Origin: Acanthococcus lagerstroemiae
Lineage: Eukaryota; Arthropoda; Insecta; Hemiptera; Eriococcidae
Direction: 5' to 3'
Length of the DNA: 64,000 nucleotides
NCBI GenBank assembly: GCA_031841125.1
Contig: CM063113.1
Coordinates: forward strand, 44,732,197 to 44,796,196
The notes below the pieces were generated by a model that was not told the origin of the DNA, did no database searches, and worked only from the letters and a program-made list of their open reading frames with translations. The translations under genes and the position numbers were made by a program. Below, piece after piece: positions 41,323 to 50,292 of this stretch (position 1 is the stretch's first letter; each line of letters starts with the position of its first letter).

Positions 41323-41945
41323 AATTTTGAATATATCTTAAGACAGGTTTCCTTTTTCTTAATGGGTGTTTTCAAAACTATTTTCTTCTTTTCTACGTAT
41401 TTCCCCTCAATTTACCAATTTTGAATTTTGAATATATCTTATGACGGGTTTCCTTTTTCTTAATGGGTGTTTTCAAAACTATTTTCTTCTTTTCTGCGTA
41501 TTTCCTCTCAATTTACCAATATTCTATATTCCAAGCAGTGACCTTTAAGCGACTTGACGTTATCAGTATCAGTATTACCTACAATGGAATAGTAAAATTG
41601 TTTCTTTTAAATATATTTTAGGCGGTTCCTTTTCTAATGGGTATTTTCAAAACTATTTGCTTCTTTAAAAGTCTACTTTTGTTCGTCGTCTTCTTTTTTT
41701 CTTTCAAATTGGCAATATTCCATGTTCCAAGCAGTGGTCTTAAGCGATGGAAATTTTAGGTGTTCCTTTTTTTTAATGGATATTTATATTTAAAATTCTG
41801 CGGGGTTGTTTTTTTCATTTTTCTGTTTTCCAATCTACCAATATTCCAAGCAATAGCCTTAAGGGATGTGACGTTATCAGTATCAGTATTACTTACAATG
41901 GAATCGTGAAATTCTTTCATGAATATATTTTAGACGGTTCCCACA
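41323..41945. repeat. Tandem repeat, 101-bp unit plus longer-order units
   Basis: Two nearly identical 101-bp units lie at 41323-41423 and 41424-41524 (aatatatctta..ac.ggtttcc, then aatgggtgttttcaaaacta). More divergent copies start near 41606, 41745 and 41920. The phrase gacgttatcagtatcagtat recurs about 312 bp apart (near 41560 and 41872), giving a higher-order period. Confidence 0.8.
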
Positions 41946-42094
41946 AAAAATTCTACATTAAATTGAAGAGATCGAAGAGATTAAAGAGATGTAGATGATT
42001 ACTATACACCGGCTCGGCATTTTCAATGTGCGAAATTACAATCGTACTACATACAATGATAAGAAGAAACATATAGCACGACCTGTGACACAAA

Positions 42095-42724
42095 CAAGGT
42101 TGACAACGAATCCACTAAAAACTAAAATTGGATTCGAATCCGAATCCACGAGTCACTACTTTTTTTTTTGGATTCGAATATGATTTGAGAATGATTTACG
42201 TTTACTGTGATTCGAATCGGATTCGAATAATATTGGAGTGGATTCGTGGATTCGAATCTACGAATCATCGAATCTAGGAATTATGGAATCTTTTTTAGCT
42301 GTTACAAAATCAAAATCAAAAGAAACGATACTTATTTTACTCACTCAGCAATCGTTGACAATTTTTTTCTTCAGAAAAACCAAATACTCCAAAAACGGGA
42401 TCTTATTCGATGTAATCATAGTGAACGTACTTCCAGCAATGTAATGTTTCAACTGAATAGGCCAGAAGGAATTTTGTAGCTTTTATTACGTTTTTTGAAC
42501 TTTTTTTTGTTTAAAAAAAAAGAAAAGAGACCAAAACGAATGGCCATATTAGGTGACTTCAGCGCCTGATACGGCTAACAGAAAAATTTCGACGAATCCA
42601 CGAAAAAGATTCGAATAAATTTTACGAATCCGGGTCGTCCACTGGATTTGAATCACTGATACAAATCCAATTCCCAGAAGCGGATTCGAATCAATTTTTT
42701 TTATTCGAATCTTTTCCAACCTTG
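42095..42724. mobile_element. hAT-type MITE with 8-bp TSD GACACAAA
   Basis: Ends CAAGGTTG are perfect inverted repeats (42095-42102 and 42717-42724), and perfect octamers GACACAAA flank them (42087-42094 and 42725-42732). The 630-bp interior is packed with palindromic GATTCGAATC words near both ends. No coding region. It sits inside hAT 2. Confidence 0.85.
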
Positions 42725-42732
42725 GACACAAA

Positions 42733-43670
42733 CATACAAACTGTTATCAAACCCGTTATCCATAAAGTTTTTGAATGCCTGTGACTGGGACTGTTCAAAT
42801 TGTAGAAGCGCTCTAGCGTCGAATAGGTTATAACGTAAACCATCACCACTCGAACTTTAATCCTCTGGGGTCTATTCTGAAATATTTCATTAAAAATAAA
42901 AATAGTATTATAGAGATGTATCTCGAGTTTATATTCCACCAAGTCAAAGCGGAGCAAGAGACTACTGAGTACAATCATGCTTATCGGGATACACCGATAA
43001 GTTCTTTATGATAGGTAATATTTATTACTATTGAAATAGGGCGTAACAATGAGCAAAAGCACCCTCAGTACTCCTACTGAGGACGTGAAATGTACAGGAT
43101 AATTCGATCACTTCTCATTTTGGAGATAGAGAAGAACGGGTAATTCGATTTAATTTCCAAAGATTACAAAGCTTACACATTTATGAAAAATCAATTTCAG
43201 GCTTCATTTTCTTTCTATTTTTCCAAAATATAAGCAAATGATCAAATCGTATAAAAGCCTGTTTTTATCTGTATGGGAATTTACATATAATTTCGTTTCA
43301 TACATGAAAAGTTGTATTTTGATCGTCTTCCATTTTGTTTCTTCTTAGGTACCACAGTATTTCTAAATAATCCGTTGAAAATTGTTTTCATGTTTTGTAA
43401 CTTTTGATACATTTTATTAAGAAATTTCTTTCGGAGCACTCAGCAATTCATTTATTCTCTATAATAAAAATTCACATTTTGCAATATTATACAACCGTCC
43501 GGACTAGTATAATATATATCACTGTAAAGTTGTATTTACTCGTACTTGTTAGAACTCAGGGCTACTTTTGGTGATGATACTGAAAAATACTCTCAATCAG
43601 AAAATGAAAAAATTTCGGTTTATTCAAAGATTCATAAAATTTTTCTTTGCATTAGAAATTAGAGAAGACA
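42733..43670. other. No gene recognised (hAT 2 3' side)
   Basis: AT-rich sequence between the MITE and the transposase stop codon. Probably 3' untranslated hAT sequence; nothing else is recognised. Confidence 0.4.
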
Positions 43671-44830
43671 TTACAATTGATGAGTCATTGAAAAATCATT
43701 TTTCCTCGTTTGGGGGTGACCAATAAATTCATCAGCCAACTCTTCAAGATTTAGGCCATCCAATAAATCTTTGTGCGAATGGAGAACGGCTACAGAATCT
43801 AAGCGAACTTGTTTCATAGTAGATCTGTCATAAAGAAGTAGAGTACAAATTATTCAATTATGTGTATACTCTACCTCAAGACGATAGGAGGCCTATTACT
43901 ACAAATATTTGTAATAAAATTGGGAATTCAAAACTAACCTGAGATATGGTTTTAGACGCCTTAAAATACTGAACGATCGTTCTGCTGTGACAGTACAAAT
44001 GGCCAAACATGCAGATTCGCAACGTTTTTTCTAGTTCAGGGAGTAAGGTTCGAACAGATGCATTTTCTTTAAAATATTTGAACGCATCACCAAAATTGTG
44101 GACTGTTTTACCCTCTTCCTTAATAATGTCCAGAAACATGTCTCGATGTAATTTTAAGCGATCAAAATCTGTAAATTAAAAATATGGACAGGCTTATTAA
44201 CTCTCACTCACACAATATTTTTAATCGAGTACAGTTGTACAGTTTTGATTTCTTAAAATACCTGGAAAATCACGTTCGTGCAATTCCTTTAAGGATGCTT
44301 CTACTTCACTTTCAGTTCCATGCAGGTCTAAGTCGATACTTTCATCCTCATCATCCATACTGACATCCTCCACAAATTTCTTTAAAATGAATCGTTCCAC
44401 TTGAACGCAGTATTTCAAATCTGTGTTTTCACCTCAAAATGGTTTTCAAATCCTTCCTTCACATAATCCATAAGTTCAAGGTACATTTTTCTAAAATGTG
44501 TTCGAGCATCTAATTCAATAGCAGTTTCTGGATGTTCATCATATCGCCTTGGTACTGTTCTTTTACGAGACGCTTTTGGTGCATCCAAGCCAAGATTTTC
44601 ACCTTCAGATGCACATTTTTAAACAACTGTTCAAATTTATCTGGATTCCTGAGGGCACGAATCGAACTTTTGCACGTATTAATTAATTCAACAGCTTCTG
44701 AATAGACCATACACTTCTTCTGCAGTGATTTGGAGACACTTTCAATGCATTCAAATACATTAATTAAGACATTTTTGAAGAAATTGGTAGAAACCTGAAG
44801 CTTTTGCGCCGACCTCAGTTGTATCCTCTT
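43671..44830 (-). pseudogene. hAT transposase C-terminal region with two introns
   Basis: From 44830: VSTNFFKNVLINVFECIES, AVELINTCKSSIRALRNPDK, a frameshift, DAPKASRKRTVPRRYDEHPE, ELDARTHFRKMYLELMDY, a frameshift near 44430, then YCVQVERFILKKFVEDV. A GT-AG intron (44261-44169, 93 bp) joins HERDFP to DFDRLKLHRDMFLD. The hAT dimerisation motif follows across a frameshift near 44015: CTVTAERSFSILRRLKPYL. A second GT-AG intron (43938-43825, 114 bp) joins KPYLR to STMKQVRLDSVAVL. It ends FSMTHQL. Removing the introns restores homology exactly, so they are real. Three frameshifts make it inactive. Confidence 0.8.
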
Positions 44831-45328
44831 CGTGAATTTTCTTCATGACTCATTTTTTCATGGACCACATTTGGCAAATTAATGTAAAATATTCTTAGGT
44901 TCATTCACCGAGCAATACGCATTTTCTTTCTGATTTCTTTTGCACACTATTTTTATTTGAGGTTGTCAGTTTTTTACGTGGGTGCTTACGCACCCGAACA
45001 CCCACGGATTTCGGCGCCGCTGGTTGCATTCGTCTCTGACGGGCACGTCGAATAAAATTCCTCTTGTGTGCATAGTTACAATGTTGTCCGCTAGAGGACG
45101 CTATATAACACCTCCCTATGTGCATGGGTTTCTAAACCCGACTCCAAATACCTCGTATGTGTAATTGATGAGTAAAAGTTGTATTTTGCACGTATGAGGT
45201 GTGAAACGCGCCACCGACGATTATGTAGGAACCTTTCCTTTACCTAATCATGCAGAAACGAAGGAAGTTGACCTCTTAGGTTCTGAGCAATTCGAAAAGG
45301 AAGGTCCAAGTTTGTACCACTTCCTCTA

Positions 45329-46745
45329 CAGTTATTGATTTCCTCAATTCCCTTCGGTTGTTAATAATTTTCTCCAGTTAACAGTTATATTCAATGGTTA
45401 GTTTGACAACCCTGATTTTTTTATTATTTTGATCAGTCGTTATCAAACTGTGCTGCTTTGGTAGCCTTTGGTCAAGGTTTTCGTTGAGTTTCGTATTTGG
45501 AGAGTAATTCTTGATTTTTTGTTTTGGTCGTATTTGCTGTTGGTTGTTTTTCATAATTTTTCGCGGATTCGGTTGTTTTTGTTGAATCGTTCTTTCTGAC
45601 GCCATCGTCTGCTCCAGCGGCCGTCATCAGTAACTAGTCCTGGTTAAAAGTAAAACATATCACGCTTACTACTGAAAATGGTCAACTTGGAGGAATGACC
45701 CTTCGGTAATGAAACCTCATTAAAAGCTGTGCTTTGTAAATTTAGATTCGTTATATCCTGTAGATTATAATGGTATACAGTAGTACTGAAAATTACCGTT
45801 TCGCTAACGAAATTACGAGTTCAGCGAAACGAATTTCCAGGTCGAGAGGTGTCCTCGGTTCCTCTTTATTTATTCCAAAATAAATTATAAATAATGTTCG
45901 AAAACTTCATTGTCGCATAGTAGAGAGGATTTTTCGAATATTTTGAGTAGTTGATTACTACTCTACGTTAATTACTGACAGAATAATATCTACGCTTACC
46001 AAATTTCATTTGGTATTCTACATACATATTAAACGAACTCATTTCTGTGGTTTTCGAAAAATCAATAGGTGCTTCCATTTCTCTATTCTTGGATTTCCAA
46101 TTTCAGGGAATCCGAGTTGAATTACTCCCCCGACGTAGGTGCCCGCCACCCTGATGTTTAAAAAGGCGTGCTGTGTCGAAAATGTGTAACTTCGAAAAAT
46201 ATCCGCAGTTGGCAGAAATGAGATCCTGATGAGTCATTTACCACGCCCACAAATTTCAGCCCTCTCCTCCAAGTAGAAGTCTGAAAAAAGCGACAAAGAT
46301 TGAAATTCATGCAGGTACACGGTTCTTGCACTCGGCCTAGTGGGTGATGACGTATTTAGAATGAACAGTGCTACAAAGTAAATGCTGAAAACTTTTTCAT
46401 TCCGACGCGTTCTCGGCCTAGTGCAGGCCAACTAATGTACAAAAATGTAATTTGAGGCGATACTAAACGATGACCCCTTCGGAATGAAAATGTTTTTAGC
46501 ATCAAATTTGTAGTACTGTTCATTCTGAATAAAATGAGCGATCAACTACTAAGCTAAAGTGAGAAAACCACGTAAGACAGTTTATCCATTCTGAGATGTT
46601 TGTTAATTTTCGACTTATAAGCGCAGAGAGAACTCATTGGAGTTGAATTACTAGTCTTTTTTTTTGGGGGGGGGGGGAGTTGAGCTTCCAAGCCCTCCTT
46701 CCTATTTGCACCTATGTTTCGAGTGCTTTCAGCCATGGACTTGTT
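45329..46745. other. No gene recognised
   Basis: AT-rich sequence with a minus-strand 75-codon Gln/Lys/Asn-rich frame (45605-45378) that matches nothing I recognise. A G run (46666-46677) precedes the assembly gap. Confidence 0.45.
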
Positions 46746-47245
46746 NNNNNNNNNNNNNNNNNNNNNNNNNNNNNNNNNNNNNNNNNNNNNNNNNNNNNNN
46801 NNNNNNNNNNNNNNNNNNNNNNNNNNNNNNNNNNNNNNNNNNNNNNNNNNNNNNNNNNNNNNNNNNNNNNNNNNNNNNNNNNNNNNNNNNNNNNNNNNNN
46901 NNNNNNNNNNNNNNNNNNNNNNNNNNNNNNNNNNNNNNNNNNNNNNNNNNNNNNNNNNNNNNNNNNNNNNNNNNNNNNNNNNNNNNNNNNNNNNNNNNNN
47001 NNNNNNNNNNNNNNNNNNNNNNNNNNNNNNNNNNNNNNNNNNNNNNNNNNNNNNNNNNNNNNNNNNNNNNNNNNNNNNNNNNNNNNNNNNNNNNNNNNNN
47101 NNNNNNNNNNNNNNNNNNNNNNNNNNNNNNNNNNNNNNNNNNNNNNNNNNNNNNNNNNNNNNNNNNNNNNNNNNNNNNNNNNNNNNNNNNNNNNNNNNNN
47201 NNNNNNNNNNNNNNNNNNNNNNNNNNNNNNNNNNNNNNNNNNNNN
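46746..47245. other. Assembly gap of 500 N
   Basis: Exactly 500 unknown bases. The round number suggests a scaffold spacer of unknown true size. Tandem repeat follows directly on its right. Confidence 0.98.
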
Positions 47246-47259
47246 TAGGTACTAGTTTT

Positions 47260-47900
47260 GCACTGTCTGTCTGTCTCACAATTTTGGGTTGTTGCTCATT
47301 TAGACTTTTATAAGTTTTGGTCGATTTTCAGACTTGTTTGTCAGTTTTGGGCTGTTTGTTAGTGTGGAACTGTTTCTCAGCCTTGGCCTGTTCATCAGTT
47401 GTAGGCTGTTTTAAAGCCTAGACTATATGCCAATAGTGGCTGTTGGTAAGTCTTACACTTTTTTTTAGACTTGATCTAGTTGTCAGTTTTAGGATGGTCG
47501 TCAATTTTGACTCTTAGCTCATTTCGGAGTGCTCGTCAGTTTTGACTACTTCTCAGATGTAATATGATAGTCAATTTTTGCTGCTTTCCGGATTTGGTTT
47601 GATTGTCAGTTCTGAAATGTTCCTCAGTTTCGGGTACTTTGTGAGTTTCTGACACTCTAGAAGTTTTCGTCTTTAACTTTGTGGTTGTTCGTTTGCGTCC
47701 AGCTGTTTTTCAGTTTTGGACGGTTTTCAGACTTGAGCTGTTCACTGGTTTTCGTCGTTTCTGTTCAAATCTTGTAGTTTTTCGTCGGCTTTGGACATGT
47801 TCATTCATATGCATTGTTTATGGTCCCTTTCTGCTGAACTTCAGTCAGATTTGGCCGTTTATAGTCATTGGTAATTCAACTTAGTCGTGTTCGGCCATGT
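47260..47900. repeat. 18-bp degenerate tandem repeat
   Basis: Consecutive 18-base units with consensus TGTTTGTCAGTTTTGGGC are readable at 47335-47352, 47353-47370, 47371-47388, 47389-47406 and 47407-47424; more diverged copies (ctgttttcag, gttttggac words) continue to about 47900. No coding interpretation holds across it. Confidence 0.75.
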
Positions 47901-48454
47901 TTCATGTGGATTATTTCTGTTTCTTTTTGATGAACCTAGGACAGAATTTATCGTTTTGACTGTTCCTGATCCGATTTGGCGGTGCAGATATATCTATAGT
48001 TTGCTTTTACATATATTAATTTACCCAGCTGGATTTATGTAATGGGGTCCGAGCATAGTATTGAGGCGGTCAACCAGGCCCGTAGCTGAGGTGTAAAAAT
48101 CAGGCTTAAGTGCTTTGCCTTCTGTCTCTTCGCCTCCGAGTATTCACGCTATGGGCCAGTGAAGGGTGCGCCTACTTCTTTAAAAAGAAAATTAGTTGAG
48201 GAAAGAGAACGTAGAAAGCAAAAAAGTAGGAATGAAGTAAAAACAGAAAGAGTACAATTCCCCTGAAGAAAATGACATATCCATATTGTAACGGGATTCG
48301 CACCGAAAAACGCACGAAAACACGTACTAAGAATTTTTAATGTCACACTAATACAAACGCATGAAACACAGTAGCTAGATCGCTTTGAGAACGCACAATT
48401 TATCGCATACAAAACTAGACTAGACTATACGGCGACGGCCAGTGGTCTTTATAT
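47901..48454. other. No gene; half a MITE terminus at 48067
   Basis: CAGGCCCGTAGCTGAGGTGT at about 48077 matches the end of the GGCGTAGCCA-type MITEs, without a visible partner. A minus-strand frame of 87 codons (48412-48149) is hydrophobic but unassigned. Confidence 0.4.
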
Positions 48455-48828
48455 CAGGGATGGCAAACGAAACGAAACGAAATAACGATTGATTTTTGTC
48501 TAAAATATTGGAACGAAATAACGAAACGAAAAAAAAACGTTTCGTTTGCCATCCCTAGTTTTCTGATGTGATTTTTGGGATCGGCTACTAGTAGCCGAGC
48601 CTATTGCAACCACTTTCTAGGGTCGGGTACTAGTAGCCGAGCCTACTGTAATCGAAATTCCATTTCTTTTCCCGGGTGAGTTGAGTCAGGGTGAGTTCAG
48701 TAAATAGCAGGGATGGCAAACAAACGAAATAACGAAATTACGAAATAACGATTGATTTTTGTCAAAAATATTGAAACGAAATAACGAAACGAAAAAAAAA
48801 AAAAAAACTGTTTCGTTTGCCATCCCTG
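48455..48828. mobile_element. Paired hAT-like MITEs forming a composite
   Basis: Copy 1 (48455-48557) and copy 2 (48708-48828) each begin AGGGATGGCAAAC and end with its inverse, GTTTGCCATCCCT. Both are full of aacgaaa words. The outer flanks are CTTTATAT (48447-48454) and CTCTATAT (48829-48836), seven of eight, while the inner flanks do not match. This suggests the pair plus the 150 bp between moved or arose as a unit. No coding capacity. Confidence 0.65.
48578..48651. repeat. Direct repeat with palindromic CTACTAGTAG
   Basis: Two copies, 42 bp apart (about 48578-48609 and 48620-48651), of gg.tcgg.tactagtagccg plus agcct. They lie between the two MITE copies. Confidence 0.75.
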
Positions 48829-49370
48829 CTCTATATATCCCGGCGTTATCGGCGGAACTCCTTATTGCTTTCCGTTATCGAACTTCTATTTTGCTGTTTG
48901 AAACGTGTCGATCTTTCTTCGCTTGTCTCGAATATTCGGGATTATTCGCCACTATGTATTTAGAACAACAACAACAACAATTTCCGAACTATTTGAAGAA
49001 CTTACCCCTAATTTTTAGGTTCAGACTGCGGGTGATGTCTGTTGGATGGCGGTTAGGACCAAACTAACACCGAAGATAATGTACGGTGTCGAGGGACGTA
49101 CCAAAAAGTTTTTCCTGGTCTAGGGGGGAGTAGTAAAAATTGTGAAAGTTCCAACTGATTCAACTGAGAATTCCCAAGTATCAAAGCAAAAAAAAACCTT
49201 CTGACTTGTTGGATTTTTCCAACTGGCTCAGCTCAAAATTTCCAAGTATCAAACCAAAGAAGAAAATTTTTTGACTGGTTGAGTTTTCCCAAACTCTCAA
49301 CTCAATTCTCAAGTATCAAAGTAAAGCAAAAAAAAAAACAACCTCTTGGATCGATTTTCCATTTAATTTC

Positions 49371-49418
49371 TTATCAACGTTAGGATAAAAGTGTACGATT
49401 TTATCCTAACGTTGATAA
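49371..49418. repeat. Perfect 20-bp inverted repeat with 8-base loop
   Basis: TTATCAACGTTAGGATAAAA (49371-49390) pairs perfectly with 49399-49418 around gtgtacga. No repeat family is recognised. Confidence 0.85.
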
Positions 49419-49744
49419 GAACATAAGAACTAGATGTTGTTGAAAACTTCCGCCAAATGTCAGCAATTACGTTTGCTAAGTCCGAATATATCGAAATAAC
49501 CTTGGTTAAAAGGTCGCAGATATATTTTACATTTCCATTGCTGTGTAAAATCTGAAGTACTCCAATGAGGCGATAAACCGAAATTAATTTCCATGGAAAT
49601 GTATAAACATGATTTTCGCTCATGTATACTCAGTAGTATGACGTCATAGTAACAGAAGTGTTACGGGGGGAGCATTATGATTTTGCTCAACTATACCCAG
49701 TAGCGAAAGCATATAAAATGCTAAAATAGATTACTTTCGAATTC

Positions 49745-50055
49745 TTGATATGAGGGAGAGAAGGAGACCAAGTGATCGCTTACCAGTGCCAGCGGATAAT
49801 GCACTTTCGTGCTGTAAGTTGTGAAATGAGAAGCCAATCCGGAGGTAGCGGGTTCGAGCCCACGTAGCAACTCGCTGCATTTCGACCTAGGCCGATTTTC
49901 CGGCAAGATGAGAAGAGGGCTAAGACAGCCATAACAACTTCCCCGAGTCTCTGAAGTAATGCTCGAAAGGGCGGATTCCAGGGCTCGGGTTGAGAGTAAA
50001 TTAGAAAAAAGAGAGAACTCTTCTCAAACCGAAGTATCGCGTGTAATGGTGCTGT
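49745..50055 (+). mobile_element. tRNA-derived SINE, copy 2 (degraded head)
   Basis: The B-box region (gcgggttcgagcccacgtag) and body (taatgctcgaaagggcggat, ggctcgggttgaga) match copy 1 at 31866-32175 closely. The A-box is eroded, so it is unlikely to be transcribed. It lies in the intron about 100 bp before the first visible receptor exon. Confidence 0.7.
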
Positions 50056-50155
50056 CAACTGCAGAGAATATTTTCTTAATCGCCCTTCTTGTTGCCCTCA
50101 TCTTCCTCGTGTATCAGTCACTGATCTCGAACATTTGAATTTTCTTTGCTTGCAG

Positions 50156-50292
50156 ACACTCAGCACGAACGTGAATCAGAGTGTAGAAGAAGGAGATGAA
50201 TTCAGCCTCTCCTGCATTGCTTACGGTTCACGATCCATGTCATTCCACTGGTATAAGGATGGCGTTCCTATAAACGTGACTCAGGCAATCCG
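50156..50292 (+). CDS. Receptor exon: Ig domain 1, first half
   Basis: Acceptor tttgcttgcag, donor gtaatt. Encodes VNQSVEEGDEFSLSCIAYGS then FHWYKDGVPINVTQAI: the B-strand Cys and the C-strand Trp of an Ig fold. Ends in phase 2. Confidence 0.8.

Larger units (their letters stand above)
39053..45024 (-). mobile_element. hAT transposon 2 (5.97 kb) with 8-bp TSD
   Basis: The left end CAGGCGCGCCGA and the reverse complement of the right end CAGCGGCGCCGA are near-matching hAT termini, each followed by a gtgggtg block. Flanking octamers are GTTGGATT (39045-39052) and GTTGCATT (45025-45032), seven of eight matching. The transposase C-terminus (43671-44830) is on the minus strand near the right end. 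The interior has acquired an RTE fragment, a tandem repeat and a MITE. Confidence 0.75.
38168..45326. mobile_element. Outer Tc1/mariner-like element with 24-bp TIRs and TA flanks
   Basis: The left end GAGGAAGTGGTACAAATTTG and the reverse complement of the right end GAGGAAGTGGTACAAACTTG match 23 of 24 bases (through ...GACC). TA lies immediately outside both (38166-38167 and 45327-45328), the signature of Tc1/mariner/pogo insertion. A second inverted pair (acataatcgtcggtggcgcg, 38970-39014 and 45190-45236) supports one element. No transposase for it is visible; a hAT fills the interior. Confidence 0.6.

Noticed and set aside
41323..41945. CRISPR array
   Set aside because: Units are contiguous 101-bp tandem copies without short repeats and unique spacers, in an animal genome.
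46554..47313. Long frames across 46746-47245
   Set aside because: They consist of N translated as X; no information.
47335..47424. Array of short RNA or CRISPR-like repeats
   Set aside because: 18-mers abut with no spacers and drift steadily: a minisatellite.
48447..48836. Two independent MITE insertions
   Set aside because: Not excluded, but inner flanks of each copy fail to match while the outer pair matches seven of eight, so the composite reading was preferred.
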